Part shown: piece by piece, positions 26,126 through 36,120 of the stretch
Layout: each line of letters starts with the position of its first letter
Numbering within the stretch: position 1 is the first letter of the stretch
Source of the DNA: Xenorhabdus beddingii
GTDB taxonomy: Bacteria > Pseudomonadota > Gammaproteobacteria > Enterobacterales > Enterobacteriaceae
Direction: 5' to 3'
Length of the DNA stretch: 64,000 nucleotides
Assembly: GCF_002127545.1 (NCBI RefSeq)
Contig: NZ_MUBK01000013.1
Location: 1 to 64,000 of the forward strand
Program-made: the position numbers and the translations under genes
The notes under the pieces: generated by a model
The model's database searches: none
What the model saw: the letters and a program-made list of their open reading frames with translations, nothing else
Told to the model about the DNA's origin: nothing

Positions 26126-26455
26126 AATGTGGTTCCTTATATGCCATTGAGTAATATGATTTGTTGTATAGTGAATAAGTGAGCCATAGTTTAATTGCGG
26201 ATTCAGATAAGTGTAGCGGCTTGGGTTTGCAATATGACACTGGTATCTGCTTTAAGGAATTATAAGTTTTATCCACTAGTAATAAACTTTATTGTTCCTA
26301 CCCACTTGTTGTTTATAAAAAATAAAATTGACCTGATCTACCAATACCGTACTAAACACACATTTCAATCAGGAAAGGATGATATTTTGAAAGAAGTGGT
26401 AGGCCAAGGTAAACCTACCTGTCTATTGAGATGATGCACTCTTTGGGTGAGGTTA
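26126..26455. other. Intergenic region between dioxygenase and GNAT genes
   Basis: No convincing gene. It should contain the dioxygenase promoter (minus strand). Short frames on both strands have no ribosome site or recognisable motif. Confidence 0.4.
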
Positions 26456-27052
26456 TTATGATCTTCCCTGCCTTATCATCGCATACGTTACAGGACCATC
26501 GAATGGGAGTGGGTATGCCGCTGTCACCTCGAATCCCAAACGTTCATAGAACTTTACGTTTTTGTCATCGGAAGTCTCAAGGAACACTGGCAATCCCTCG
26601 CGTTCTGCCCTCTCGATGCCTGGCTCAATCACTGCACGACTCAGCCCCTTCCCCTGAAAATCTGGGTCCACGGCAACCGCACCCAAGAACCAACATGGAA
26701 ATTTGGGGCGTTCTTTCGCCATGACTACTTCAGATGCCTGCATTACGTTTGCTCTCGTACCCGCGATCTTTTCGAATTCGATGGACAGAGGAGCAAAGAC
26801 TGCCTCTGAATTTTCAATGTCGGGGGCCGTCCATATTGACACGGCCGTTCCATCATCGGTAGCCCATACGTGTCCTACTGTCATGCCTACTTTTCTTAGG
26901 AAAGTCTCCTGATAGCGTTGTACTCTCTGCCGGTGATCCTCTTCAGCGAGGAAATGATGCATTAAGGGGTATCCATCAAAGGCGCGTGTCAGTGTCTGTA
27001 CGCAACGCATCAGTTGTGTTTCTGATATTTTTTTAGACTCAAGGACGATCAT
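26456..27052 (-). CDS. GNAT N-acetyltransferase
   Basis: 198 residues with a GGAG ribosome site 8 bases before the ATG. The acetyl-CoA motif is LGAVAVDPDFQGKGLSRAVIEP (read across about 125-146), followed by LPVFLETSDDKNVKFYERLGF, the standard C-terminal GNAT elements. The N-terminal AFDGYPLMHHFLAEE helix is typical of the larger GNAT proteins found next to resistance or biosynthesis genes. The gene appears distinctly richer in G+C than its flanks, judged by eye, which suggests recent acquisition. Acceptor unknown. Confidence 0.82.
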   Translation of the reverse strand: MIVLESKKISETQLMRCVQTLTRAFDGYPLMHHFLAEEDHRQRVQRYQETFLRKVGMTVGHVWATDDGTAVSIWTAPDIENSEAVFAPLSIEFEKIAGTRANVMQASEVVMAKERPKFPCWFLGAVAVDPDFQGKGLSRAVIEPGIERAEREGLPVFLETSDDKNVKFYERLGFEVTAAYPLPFDGPVTYAMIRQGRS

Positions 27053-27291
27053 ATTTATTCTCCGGAGATATTAATCACGTACTCGTGCAGAAACTGGCAG
27101 AAAATTACTATATTTATTTAATTACAGTAAATAGTATATGTAAGATTAAGAAAGTAAAGCCACTTACCCTGCCAAGGATCACATTTTTGGCTACAAACTT
27201 GAACGCATAAAAAGAACACTATTTATGCTGGACTGGTTTCGTGATAAATTCCTTTTATGCCCCTTAAATATATATCAGCGATGGCAGAAAC

Positions 27292-27600
27292 ATGATGAAA
27301 AAGAAGCAAATAAAAAAGTTACAGAACACACTCGATATGTTAGGGGTTATTGAAAAAGATCCCAATGTTGTCGGTTATGTTTTGTTTAACACACGTAATC
27401 GCCGGTTCGCGACACTGGATGAAAATGAGTTTGGAATGGTGATTTACTCAGACGATATTGAAGAAGCTAATCTATTCACGTCAAGGTTTATCGCATTGAT
27501 GGATGTTGATTATTTTCCAGAACCAGACAAATTCGATATTACTGTTGTTCCCGTTGTCGAAAATTCTTTATTTGGATTAACGATTAAAAAAGAAGATTAA
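27292..27600 (+). CDS. Small protein of unknown function
   Basis: 102 residues, possibly starting one codon later (ATGATG). A basic N-terminal helix (KKKQIKKLQNTLDMLGV) is followed by an alternating strand-rich, acidic region (VVGYVLFNTRNRRFATLDEN, then DVDYFPEPDKFDITVVPVV). No signal peptide, membrane helix or cysteine. No good ribosome site is visible, and a 44-codon frame beginning near 27226 overlaps its start. I do not recognise the family. It may be a remnant or a small cytosolic protein. Confidence 0.4.
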   Translation: MMKKKQIKKLQNTLDMLGVIEKDPNVVGYVLFNTRNRRFATLDENEFGMVIYSDDIEEANLFTSRFIALMDVDYFPEPDKFDITVVPVVENSLFGLTIKKED

Positions 27601-27803
27601 TCAGGATTGATAAATTTTTCGGCTGTTCTGGCTTAGAATTAAAATTTGCATTTTAAATGCATCATCTATCAAATTTAATAGCCCGAATTTGACGAGTCAG
27701 GTTGTGTCCCGTCAGGTAACTGTTGGAGTCTTTGCCGGAAAGCATGGAAGTTCATGGACTGGAAGAGGGATTTATCGCCCAGCCTCATTATTGAAATGAT
27801 AAA

Positions 27804-27830
27804 AAGAGCCTCACGTTACATGAAGCTCTT
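27804..27830 (-). terminator. Terminator of the pntAB operon
   Basis: On the minus strand AAGAGC-T-TCA and TGA-G-GCTCTT pair around a short loop and are followed by TTTAT, 30 bases past the pntB stop. Confidence 0.8.
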
Positions 27831-27859
27831 GGAAATAAGCTCGTCTTATATTTATGCAG

Positions 27860-29248
27860 CTATAAAGCGCGAAGAATGGCTTCGACACTCATTTTGGCAT
27901 CACCAAACAACATCTGGGTATTTTCTTTAAAGAATAATGGATTTTGCACCCCGGCATATCCTGTGTTCATCGAACGTTTAAACACGATAACGTTTTGTGC
28001 TTTCCAAACTTCCAACACCGGCATTCCCGCAATAGGACTTGAAGGATCTTCCTGAGCTGCGGGATTTACTGTGTCATTAGCCCCGATGACTAAAACGGTA
28101 TCTGTGTCAGAAAAGTCTTCATTAATTTCATCCAGTTCCAAAACAACATCGTAAGGAACCTTGGCTTCAGCAAGCAATACGTTCATGTGACCCGGCAAAC
28201 GTCCGGCAACAGGATGAATACCAAAACGAACATTTATCCCCTTTTCACGTAATTTTGCTGTGATGTCGTGAACCGGATACTGTGCCTGAGCAACGGCCAT
28301 GCCGTAGCCTGGCGTGATGATCACTGAAGTGGAATTTTTCAGCAGTTCAGCAACGTCTTCCGCCGTTGTTTCCCGATATTCCCCCATCTCCTGTTCATCA
28401 CCAAATGAAACGCCATCTGTACCGAAACCGCCCGCGATGACACTGATAAAGGAACGGTTCATCGCCTTACACATAATATAAGAAAGGATAGCCCCCGAAG
28501 AACCGACTAAAGCTCCTGTCACAATCAGCAAATCATTACTGAGCATGAACCCCGCAGCAGCAGCAGCCCAACCTGAATATGAGTTCAGCATGGAAATAAC
28601 GACGGGCATATCTGCTCCGCCAATGGAGGCGACTAAATGCCAGCCAAAAGCAAGAGCGATGATTGTCATCATCAATAAAGTGAAAACTTGCCAGCCAACA
28701 CTGTCTGTTTTTATAAAAGTGAACATGAGGATCAAAGATACGATCAAAGCGGCCAGATTAAGTTTGTGTCGGTGTGGCAACATCAATGGCTTGGAAGAGA
28801 TCTTTCCACGTAATTTACCAAATGCCACAATTGAGCCGGTAAAAGTGACCGCACCAATAAAGACCCCAAGGAAAACTTCTGTCAGATGAATGTGTTCCAT
28901 AATGGGGGTGGCAAAAATGTCATGGGTAATGAAGCTGTTGAACCCAACCAAAACCGCCGCCAAGCCAACAAAACTATGCAGGATAGCGACTAATTCCGGC
29001 ATTTCTGTCATTTCCACTTTTTTGGCGAGACGAATGCCAATGACGGCGCCAATGATCATGGCCAGGATAATCCAGCCGATTTTGCCGGCATCCGGTCCCA
29101 AGATAGTGGCGATCAACGCAATGGCCATACCCACGATGCCAAGAATGTTGCCCCGTTTGGCGCTTTCATGGCGAGAAAGCCCCGCAAGACTGAAAATGAA
29201 TAAAATGGCAGCAACAATATATGCCGCTGTAACTACTCCGTTCGACAT
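27860..29248 (-). CDS. pntB: NAD(P) transhydrogenase subunit beta
   Basis: 462 residues, the Escherichia length. Eight or nine hydrophobic helices fill about 1-260. The NADP(H)-binding domain III carries [15 protein letters not shown] (glycine-rich loop), then [20 protein letters not shown] and [13 protein letters not shown]. PntAB is an inner-membrane pump using the proton gradient to drive NADH + NADP+ to NAD+ + NADPH. The gene starts 10 bases after the pntA stop; both are on the minus strand, in the usual pntA-pntB order. Confidence 0.97.
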   Translation of the reverse strand: MSNGVVTAAYIVAAILFIFSLAGLSRHESAKRGNILGIVGMAIALIATILGPDAGKIGWIILAMIIGAVIGIRLAKKVEMTEMPELVAILHSFVGLAAVLVGFNSFITHDIFATPIMEHIHLTEVFLGVFIGAVTFTGSIVAFGKLRGKISSKPLMLPHRHKLNLAALIVSLILMFTFIKTDSVGWQVFTLLMMTIIALAFGWHLVASIGGADMPVVISMLNSYSGWAAAAAGFMLSNDLLIVTGALVGSSGAILSYIMCKAMNRSFISVIAGGFGTDGVSFGDEQEMGEYRETTAEDVAELLKNSTSVIITPGYGMAVAQAQYPVHDITAKLREKGINVRFGIHPVAGRLPGHMNVLLAEAKVPYDVVLELDEINEDFSDTDTVLVIGANDTVNPAAQEDPSSPIAGMPVLEVWKAQNVIVFKRSMNTGYAGVQNPLFFKENTQMLFGDAKMSVEAILRAL

Positions 29249-29258
29249 AAGTTACCCC

Positions 29259-30809
29259 TTATCCTTTACGAAACATTTTCAGCATACGTTGAGTGACAGT
29301 GAAGCCACCGAAGATATTAATGCTGGCGATTAACACTGCGATGAATGAGAGGAAACTCACCCATCCCCCTTCACCCATTTGCAATACGGCTCCAACGACA
29401 ATGATCCCTGAAATCGCATTGGTGACCGACATGAGTGGTGTATGTAATGAGTGGCTGACGTTCCAGACAACGTAGTAACCTACAATGCAAGACAGCGCAA
29501 ACACGGTAAAATGAGATAAAAATTCTTTTGGGGCAACATGTGCCAAGCAGCCATACAGGATTATCGCCAGCGCGAATGCCCCATATTTCAGCCACGGAGA
29601 GTTAGGTTTTTCTGCTGGTTTTTCCTCTTTTTTGACTGATGCTGGTTTGGCTGTGGTGGGTTGGGCTGAAACTTGGATGGGAGGAGCGGGCCAGGTGATT
29701 TCACCCTCTTTAATGACAGTGATACCTCGAACAACGACATCATCAAAATCAATGATGATTTCTCCATTTTTCTCTTTACACGATTTCTTTTTACATAATA
29801 GCTTCAACAAATTGACCAGGTTTGTTCCATAGAGTTGTGATGATTGAGTAGGCAGTCGGCTGGGCAAATCAGTATAGCCTATAATTTTCACCCCATTAGA
29901 TGTTATGACAAGCTCATCGGCCTTGGTGTATTCACAGTTACCCCCATTCTGGGCAGCCAAATCGACAATAACGCTGCCAGGTTTCATGGAATCAACCATT
30001 TCTTTAGTAATCAGACGCGGTGCAGGTTTTCCCGGAATTAAGGCGGTGGTGACGATAATATCAACTTCTTTTGCCTGTGCAGAAAATAATTCCATTTCTG
30101 CCTTGATAAAGGTTTCTGACATGACTTTCGCATAACCATCGCTTCCGCCGGCTTCTTCTTTGAAATTCAATTCCAAAAATTCAGCCCCCATGCTTTGTAC
30201 CTGTTCCTTAACTTCCGGGCGTGTATCAAAAGCACGGACAATCGCACCGAGGCTACCTGCTGTACCAATTGCAGACAATCCTGCAACACCCGCCCCAATA
30301 ATCATGACTTTAGCTGGTGGAACTTTACCTGCTGCTGTAATTTGCCCTGTGAAAAAACGACCAAATTCATGGGCGGCTTCAATAATGGCACGATAACCGG
30401 CAATATTCGCCATTGAGCTAAGGGCATCCAACGATTGTGCTCGGGAAATCCGGGGAACAGAATCCATGGCCATAACGGTAACTTTACGTTCTGACAACTT
30501 TGCCATTAATTCCGGATTTTGTGCTGGCCAGATAAAACTGACCAACGTAGTACCTTCTTTCATCAAGGTAATTTCACTATCTGTGGGGGCATTCACTTTC
30601 AAAATGATATCTGATTGCCAAACTTGATGATGTTCTGCAATATCAGCCCCCGCTTTTTGATAAGCAATATCATCAAAACTAGCAAGCCGCCCTGCTCCTG
30701 CCTCAACTGTGACGTTGAATCCCAACTTGCGTAATTGCTCTACCGTTGAGGGTGTGGCAGCAACGCGGGCTTCATTCGAAAGTCGCTCTTTTGGTACACC
30801 AATATGCAT
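29259..30809 (-). CDS. pntA: NAD(P) transhydrogenase subunit alpha
   Basis: 516 residues. The N-terminal NAD-binding domain opens [18 protein letters not shown] and carries [20 protein letters not shown], a Rossmann loop. A Pro/Ala/Lys-rich linker (about 375-400) precedes four C-terminal hydrophobic helices, the alpha-subunit membrane domain. It forms the proton-pumping transhydrogenase with pntB. It is divergent from ydgH, as in Escherichia. Confidence 0.97.
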   Translation of the reverse strand: MHIGVPKERLSNEARVAATPSTVEQLRKLGFNVTVEAGAGRLASFDDIAYQKAGADIAEHHQVWQSDIILKVNAPTDSEITLMKEGTTLVSFIWPAQNPELMAKLSERKVTVMAMDSVPRISRAQSLDALSSMANIAGYRAIIEAAHEFGRFFTGQITAAGKVPPAKVMIIGAGVAGLSAIGTAGSLGAIVRAFDTRPEVKEQVQSMGAEFLELNFKEEAGGSDGYAKVMSETFIKAEMELFSAQAKEVDIIVTTALIPGKPAPRLITKEMVDSMKPGSVIVDLAAQNGGNCEYTKADELVITSNGVKIIGYTDLPSRLPTQSSQLYGTNLVNLLKLLCKKKSCKEKNGEIIIDFDDVVVRGITVIKEGEITWPAPPIQVSAQPTTAKPASVKKEEKPAEKPNSPWLKYGAFALAIILYGCLAHVAPKEFLSHFTVFALSCIVGYYVVWNVSHSLHTPLMSVTNAISGIIVVGAVLQMGEGGWVSFLSFIAVLIASINIFGGFTVTQRMLKMFRKG

Positions 30810-31198
30810 AATGTTTCCTTCTTTAAGAATGAAATATTGCCGATTATTACCTTATTGAAGCCTATTTAACGATTAGATTGATTTTATTTCTGCCATCAGC
30901 AAAACCTATCAATAGAATATAAAATAGTAACGCAATGAAAATAATGTCAATGATTTATCATAAGAATGTCAGAAAAACAAAATGGCTTTTCGAGCGAAAT
31001 GATAACTTATCTCATATAACTCACTCTATTTATTAAAATTACCAGTGTCATAGACTAAAAACTGATGATAGTTTATTTAGAAAGTATAAATTCTTGCGAC
31101 AATGAGCATTATTACATGTAATAATTGCGATCTATGTGATACATAACAATGTTCAGCACGTTATAAATATTTTAATGCGCAAGGCGAAAGGATTTTTT
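30810..31198. other. Divergent pntA/ydgH promoter region
   Basis: No gene. It holds promoters for pntA (minus) and ydgH (plus). A perfect 18-bp palindrome (ATTATTACATGTAATAAT, 31108-31125) overlaps the predicted ydgH -10 hexamer. The palindrome could be a regulator site. Confidence 0.5.
31094..31122 (+). promoter_or_regulatory. Predicted sigma-70 promoter of ydgH
   Basis: TTGCGA and TGTAAT are separated by 17 bases, about 77 bases upstream of the ydgH ATG. The -10 lies inside an 18-bp palindrome. Confidence 0.45.
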
Positions 31199-32152
31199 AT
31201 GAAGCTGAAAACAACGATCATCGCGACTGCGGTGCTCTCATTATCTACGATGACTGCTGCACATGCGGCTAAAGAGTTGACTCCAGAACAAGCCGCAGAG
31301 CTCAAACCTTTTGAGCGAATCGCAGTTACAGGTCGTTTTAATGCAATTTATGAAGCTGCTGATGCAGTTTCTCGTCAGGCAGATAAAAAAGGCGCTGAAA
31401 GTTTTTACATCCAAAGTCTCGACGATCTCAATGGACGTGGTAATTTGCGTGTTGTGGCCGACTTATATCATAAGGATGCAGAAAAAGTAGTTAAAACACC
31501 TAATTATCGCATCTATCGTGGTATCAAAGAATTACCTAAAACTGAAGCTATTTCTTTGGAACCTTTTGATACTGTTACGGTGAATGGCTATTTCCCGACT
31601 GATCCTGACATGAAAGAAGCCATCGCCAAAGAAGCTAAAAAGAAAAATGCCGCATACTTCTTTGTTGTTCGTGACATTACCCCCAATAATGGTGGAAACC
31701 AAATCGTCACCGCCTATGTCTATAAAGAAGACGCACCAAAACGCAAAGTTCAATCTAATGATGCCGTCATTCCGGCTGATTCTGACGCCGCTCGTCAGGC
31801 TCTGGCGCAAGGCGGCGATCAAGCCAAGAAAGTAGAGATCCCGGGCGTTGCTTCTTCAACTTCAACAAGCAGTGTGGTGGGTCGCTTTTTTGAAACCCAG
31901 ACATCAAAAGGCGGTCGTTACACGGTCACCTTGCCTAATGGCACAAAAATTCAGGAACTGAATAAGGCATCCGCAGCACAGATGGTGCCTTTTGATTCCA
32001 TCACTTTCTCTGGCTATTACACGACGGCTCCTGAAGTTTCTTATCAGGTTGCTAAACGTGCAGCCGAGAAAGGAGCGAAGTACTACCATGTCACCAGAGA
32101 GTGGCAGTCTAATGGTGGTAACGTTACGATCAGTGCAGATTTATTCAAGTAA
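31199..32152 (+). CDS. ydgH: YdgH family periplasmic protein, three DUF1471 repeats
   Basis: 317 residues from the ATG at 31199, with AAAGGA upstream; the longer frame from 31136 is unsupported. A signal peptide of about 22 residues ends at AHA. Three BhsA/McbA-like (DUF1471) repeats follow, each opening with a hydrophobic PF-x-x-(I/V) block: PFERIAVTGRF, PFDTVTVNGYF and PFDSITFSGYY. The family is envelope-stress or biofilm linked in Escherichia; the specific function is not defined. It keeps its conserved place between pntA and ydgI, though a hydrolase gene now lies before ydgI. Confidence 0.92.
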   Translation: MKLKTTIIATAVLSLSTMTAAHAAKELTPEQAAELKPFERIAVTGRFNAIYEAADAVSRQADKKGAESFYIQSLDDLNGRGNLRVVADLYHKDAEKVVKTPNYRIYRGIKELPKTEAISLEPFDTVTVNGYFPTDPDMKEAIAKEAKKKNAAYFFVVRDITPNNGGNQIVTAYVYKEDAPKRKVQSNDAVIPADSDAARQALAQGGDQAKKVEIPGVASSTSTSSVVGRFFETQTSKGGRYTVTLPNGTKIQELNKASAAQMVPFDSITFSGYYTTAPEVSYQVAKRAAEKGAKYYHVTREWQSNGGNVTISADLFK

Positions 32153-32178
32153 TCAAAACGTTATTTATCCATTCATGA

Positions 32179-32208
32179 AAAAGGCACAATATTTTATTTG
32201 TGCCTTTT
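32179..32208 (+). terminator. Terminator after ydgH
   Basis: AAAAGGCACAA and TTGTGCCTTTT form a perfect 11-bp stem with an 8-nt loop, followed by AT. Confidence 0.88.
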
Positions 32209-32421
32209 ATCTGTTGGCGGCCTAAGAAACCGGCAGTGCAATTAATGCCGGCCAGTCTGCATTAATTTAACAACAACCCTTTTATAACGTAGGGGGGTCT
32301 GATACTCTCGCTACTAAGTGCGTAGGAAGGAGTTTGCGCTGAATTCCTGTGAGCTGTTGACCTGCTAACGCTTATTGCCCGTAGCATGTAAAAACAATAG
32401 AAAAACAGGAGCGTAACAGAA

Positions 32422-33525
32422 ATGAGTGATCTTACGAGAATCGTTGCGTTAGAACAAGGGGTTGGTGTAAAACTTTATGACAGTATAAATAACAAGTCGG
32501 GGTTTTATGTTAATACTGTAGGAAATACTATTGGCCAAATTCTAACAGCTCCCGATACTGTTATTACCTATTTTCCTGTAGTTCCTGGGCAAACATATGA
32601 AATAAACTGTCAAGATTTCAGAGGTCATTGTTTTGCTATCACATTGAAAGAAAATGACCAATTAACCGGTAAAGTGTTAGGGCTAGTAACGCTAACTGGA
32701 ACAGGGAATACAAGGTTTTTTACAGTGGCTGACGACAGTACTGCAGCGTTCGCCTTTATGAATGTCGTTATTCCTAGTGACCTCTTCGACATTTCCTCAA
32801 CGGTGTTTGTTAAGGTTGACAGTGTACGTCATATTGAAAGAATTCCTATTATTGATTCTGATGTAAGGAAATCAATTGAAAAACTTTCTTCCCCTCTGAA
32901 ATCACAAAAATGGGTTGTGATAGGAGATAGTATCACTGAACATAATTTCAGGACGAAAAAAAATTATCAAGATTATGTATCAGAGAGTGTTGGGGGGATG
33001 ACTGTTTACAATTACGGTATTAGTGCAACAGGGTATTACGACCGTTATGACGTTGCAAATACAATTATACAATCACCTGATTTTCTAACCGTGTTCTTCG
33101 GTACGAATGACTGGGGACAAGTCAAGAACACTAAGGTTTTAGGTAAATTTTTGGATATGGGGACGTCGACCATTTCCGGTTGCATTAACACCTGTTTACT
33201 CGGATTGATTAAGAAATTCTATCAGAAACGTATTGCGGTATTCACTCCGTTACCGAGAGAAGACAACTGGGGGAGTAATGCTGTGCCGAATGCTGTTGGC
33301 TACACGCTAGAGCAGTTAGCCAATATGATTAAGAGATACGCTGACCATTATTCTCTTCCCTGTCTGGATCTGTATCATAAAAGTAATCTTCCTGTTTATA
33401 CAACTGAGGGTAATGAGTTCTATTTCACTGCCTCTTGCTGCTCGGCACCGGATGGCTTGCATCCTAACGATGCGGGACATAGGGTGCTGGCCGCAAAAAT
33501 TCAAAAATTCCTCGAATTGATTTAG
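32422..33525 (+). CDS. SGNH/GDSL hydrolase with N-terminal phage-fibre-like domain
   Basis: 367 residues with AGGAG before the ATG and no signal peptide. The C-terminal SGNH fold has block I VVIGDSITE (about 170), block III FFGTNDWG (about 230) and block V DGLHPNDAGH (about 350), supplying Ser, Gly, Asn and the Asp/His dyad. The N-terminal 150 residues (YDSINNKSGFYVNTVGNTIG, then TYFPVVPGQTYEI) form a beta-rich module like those on phage tail or surface-exposed polysaccharide-binding proteins. A role as a polysaccharide deacetylase/esterase is inferred. The gene interrupts the otherwise conserved ydgH-ydgI order, so it was probably acquired here. Confidence 0.78.
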   Translation: MSDLTRIVALEQGVGVKLYDSINNKSGFYVNTVGNTIGQILTAPDTVITYFPVVPGQTYEINCQDFRGHCFAITLKENDQLTGKVLGLVTLTGTGNTRFFTVADDSTAAFAFMNVVIPSDLFDISSTVFVKVDSVRHIERIPIIDSDVRKSIEKLSSPLKSQKWVVIGDSITEHNFRTKKNYQDYVSESVGGMTVYNYGISATGYYDRYDVANTIIQSPDFLTVFFGTNDWGQVKNTKVLGKFLDMGTSTISGCINTCLLGLIKKFYQKRIAVFTPLPREDNWGSNAVPNAVGYTLEQLANMIKRYADHYSLPCLDLYHKSNLPVYTTEGNEFYFTASCCSAPDGLHPNDAGHRVLAAKIQKFLELI

Positions 33526-33796
33526 GAAATTGAAATAATTGGTTCTGTCGCATTTTCTGACGCCTATTTTCTTACTCCTTTACATTATTTTATGCATAAA
33601 ATTTATATTTTTTTGCATAGTCACCCATTGCATACAATCCTTTCACTCCGTAGAATCGCCTTGTTTTTTAGATTTATCTACTGAATCTTCCCTGCAATCC
33701 ATAGCATGGATGCAATAAATGTCCAATATGTGTTCGATATTCAGAACAAGTGTTCTGGCTAATCGTGTCGATTATATTATTTTTAGGAACGTATCT

Positions 33797-35188
33797 TTGG
33801 AAAAGAAATTAGGCCTCACGTCTTTGACAGCACTGGTACTCAGCTCCATGGTTGGAGCAGGCGTATTCAGCTTGCCGCAAAACATGGCACAAGTGGGTAG
33901 TCCTGCTGCATTAATGATTGGTTGGGGAATAACTGGCATAGGTATTCTCTTTTTGGCCACTTCCTTGCTTTTGCTTTCGCGTCTTCGTCCTGATTTGGAC
34001 AGTGGTATTTTTACGTATGCAAGGGAAGGATTTGGTGAGTTAGTTGGGTTCTGTTCTGCGTGGGGGTATTGGTTCTGTGCCATTATTGCTAATGTTTCGT
34101 ATTTGGTCATCGTCTTTGCTGCGTTAAGTTTTTTTACCGATAGCGAACATTCAGTGATTTTCGGTGATGGAAACACATGGCAATCACTGATAGGTGAATC
34201 CATCTTACTTTGGTTTGTTCACGGGCTGGTACTTCGTGGAGTACAAACTGCTGCGGGAATCAACCAATTAGCTACAATGGCAAAACTATTGCCATTGGGC
34301 ATGTTTATCATCCTGGCTGTCATTGCGTTCAAAATGGATGTGTTCTCTTTTGATTTCACTGGTGTTGAAATGGGTGTTCCTGTCTGGCAGCAAGTTAAAG
34401 ACACGATGCTAATTACTTTATGGGTTTTTATTGGCGTTGAAGGTGCAGTTGTTGTTTCAGCCCGTGCCAGAAAGCGTAAAGATATTGGCATTGCCACCGT
34501 ACTTGCTGTTATTTCAGCACTGGGTGTTTACGTACTGGTTACCTTACTTTCGCTGGGATTAGTCACAAGACCTGAATTAGCGGCTATCCGTAACCCTTCG
34601 ATGGCAAACCTCATGGTAGGGTTAATGGGTTCTGCGGGTGAAATTGTGATTATTGCCGGTTTAATCATTTCTGTCTGCGGTGCTTATCTGAGCTGGACAA
34701 TCATGGCAGCAGAAGTGCCATTTATTGCTTCCTTGCACGGCTCATTTCCCAAGGTATTTAATAAACAGAACGATAAGAAAGCACCAGAATCCTCACTTTG
34801 GATTACTAATGGTGCGGTTCAGGTTTCTTTGATTTTAATTTGGCTAAGTGGCAGTAATTACAACACATTGCTTTCAATTGCATCAGAGATGATCCTTGTC
34901 CCCTACTTTTTAGTGGGTGCATTTTTAGTAAAAGTCTCCTTTAAACGTAGCAGCCGTGCGTTATTGTCTATTGCCATTGGTGCTTGTACTTATGGATTAT
35001 GGTTGCTTTATGCTTCTGGCTTAATAAATCTACTACTTTCAGTTGTGCTATACACCCCTGGATTATTGGTTTTTTTGTATGCACGCAGGCAAAATAAGGG
35101 AAGTCATCCACTCAACGTCATGGAAAAGCTGGCTATTATAGTGTTGTTTTTGACAATGATCCCCGCCACATGGTTATTAACGCATTAA
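33797..35188 (+). CDS. ydgI: APC family basic amino acid antiporter YdgI/ArcD-like
   Basis: 463 residues from a TTG at 33797 with TAGGAAC 8 bases upstream; this matches the Escherichia YdgI start (MEKKLGLT), whereas the longer frame from 33719 adds a leader without homology. About 12 hydrophobic helices. The opening GLTSLTALVLSSMVGAGVFS and the block TMLITLWVFIGVEGAVVVSA are typical of arginine/ornithine and related exchangers of the APC superfamily. Substrate is predicted, not shown. It completes the conserved pntAB-ydgH-ydgI neighbourhood. Confidence 0.93.
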   Translation: MEKKLGLTSLTALVLSSMVGAGVFSLPQNMAQVGSPAALMIGWGITGIGILFLATSLLLLSRLRPDLDSGIFTYAREGFGELVGFCSAWGYWFCAIIANVSYLVIVFAALSFFTDSEHSVIFGDGNTWQSLIGESILLWFVHGLVLRGVQTAAGINQLATMAKLLPLGMFIILAVIAFKMDVFSFDFTGVEMGVPVWQQVKDTMLITLWVFIGVEGAVVVSARARKRKDIGIATVLAVISALGVYVLVTLLSLGLVTRPELAAIRNPSMANLMVGLMGSAGEIVIIAGLIISVCGAYLSWTIMAAEVPFIASLHGSFPKVFNKQNDKKAPESSLWITNGAVQVSLILIWLSGSNYNTLLSIASEMILVPYFLVGAFLVKVSFKRSSRALLSIAIGACTYGLWLLYASGLINLLLSVVLYTPGLLVFLYARRQNKGSHPLNVMEKLAIIVLFLTMIPATWLLTH

Positions 35189-35258
35189 CAAAATAACAAA
35201 AAATCCATGCCATTGATTATAAGTTAATATAACCCATTTCGATTACAAACTTTATTAT

Positions 35259-35283
35259 AAGGGGAGAAGTTAAACCTCCCCTT
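35259..35283 (+). terminator. Terminator of ydgI
   Basis: AAGGGGAG and CTCCCCTT form an 8-bp stem around a 9-nt loop, followed by TTTT. Confidence 0.88.
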
Positions 35284-35432
35284 TTTTACCACAGTATTTA
35301 TATTAATTTTCATCTATTCCGCAGGGGCATTTTTCCGATGCTGCATTAGGCTTTTTAGCTGTTTTTATATATAGCAAGGTGTTACGTTTTTTTGTTAATT
35401 GGTTGCATAAGTATTTTGTTTTTATTTAAAGT

Positions 35433-35449
35433 GTATGTTGTAACTAAAT
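35433..35449. repeat. 17-bp direct repeat flanking the fimbrial operon, copy 1
   Basis: GTATGTTGTAACTAAAT, identical to 41249-41265 and matched over 14 bases at 41305-41318. The three copies bracket only the four-gene fimbrial operon. Confidence 0.7.
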
Positions 35450-35905
35450 GAGAAAAATAGAGATCAAACAGGCCTCATTCATAAATATTTATTCTGTTTT
35501 ATGTGTTACGCATTTGTTATGCTTATGGGAATAGCCTAAAAATAAGCCACTAGAGATTACTATAGAGCAAAGTAATTTTTACTGAATGTTATTATTTTAA
35601 TTTAGGATAAGTTAGGAAATTCAGCTCGATTTGTCTTAAATCTTCAGGGTAAATCTCAGATAATTAAATGTCGTTCACAAAAATACAATATTTAATTAAA
35701 TTAAGTAACAAGGAAAAATGAACCATTTTCTTTATTTTTTATTACATTTATTTTTACAGAGCATCACTAACTAATAATTAAATTTATAAAATAGAATAAA
35801 AGTTCATTCTCGCTGGAGAAATACTATGTTTTGCGATAACAATTCTATTAACCTCAACTAAACGGGACAAAAACTCCGAATAATGACCTTAGTCGAGTTA
35901 TTATT

Positions 35906-35933
35906 TTGACCTTTTATAATTGTTCGCTACTAT
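35906..35933 (+). promoter_or_regulatory. Predicted fimbrial operon promoter
   Basis: TTGACC, a 16-base spacer, then TACTAT; 5 of 6 and 4 of 6 consensus matches. The pilin ATG is about 185 bases downstream. Confidence 0.4.
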
Positions 35934-36120
35934 ATTCTTCGCCTTATCTGCTGATAAGGAAATGTGAACTACTGTTTTTTTGTTATCTCTTAGGTGTAGT
36001 TCTAACTAAACTAAGTAATCCATTTGCTGTATTTTTATTAAGGTACGGCTTTAACGTTAACTCAATAATCTATCTCTCTGTCGTATATATGAATTCGGCA
36101 GAGGTGGGATGTATTAAAAC

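Larger units (their letters stand above)
35189..36120. other. Long leader region upstream of the fimbrial operon
   Basis: 932 AT-rich bases with no credible gene. The features are the ydgI terminator (35259-35283), the first copy of the 17-bp repeat that flanks the operon (35433-35449), and a likely promoter (35906-35933) that would leave a leader of about 180 bases. No FimB/MrpI-like invertase gene or long perfect inverted repeat was found that would indicate a phase-variable switch. Confidence 0.5.

Noticed and set aside
27226-27360. A 44-codon frame beginning near 27226
   Set aside because: It overlaps the 102-residue frame, has no ribosome site, and no recognisable similarity; it may be a remnant but cannot be supported.
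35189-36120. A FimB/MrpI-type invertible promoter for the fimbrial operon
   Set aside because: An imperfect AATAATGAC/GTTATTATT pair exists near 35879-35905, but no matching distant inverted repeat or adjacent short invertase gene was found.
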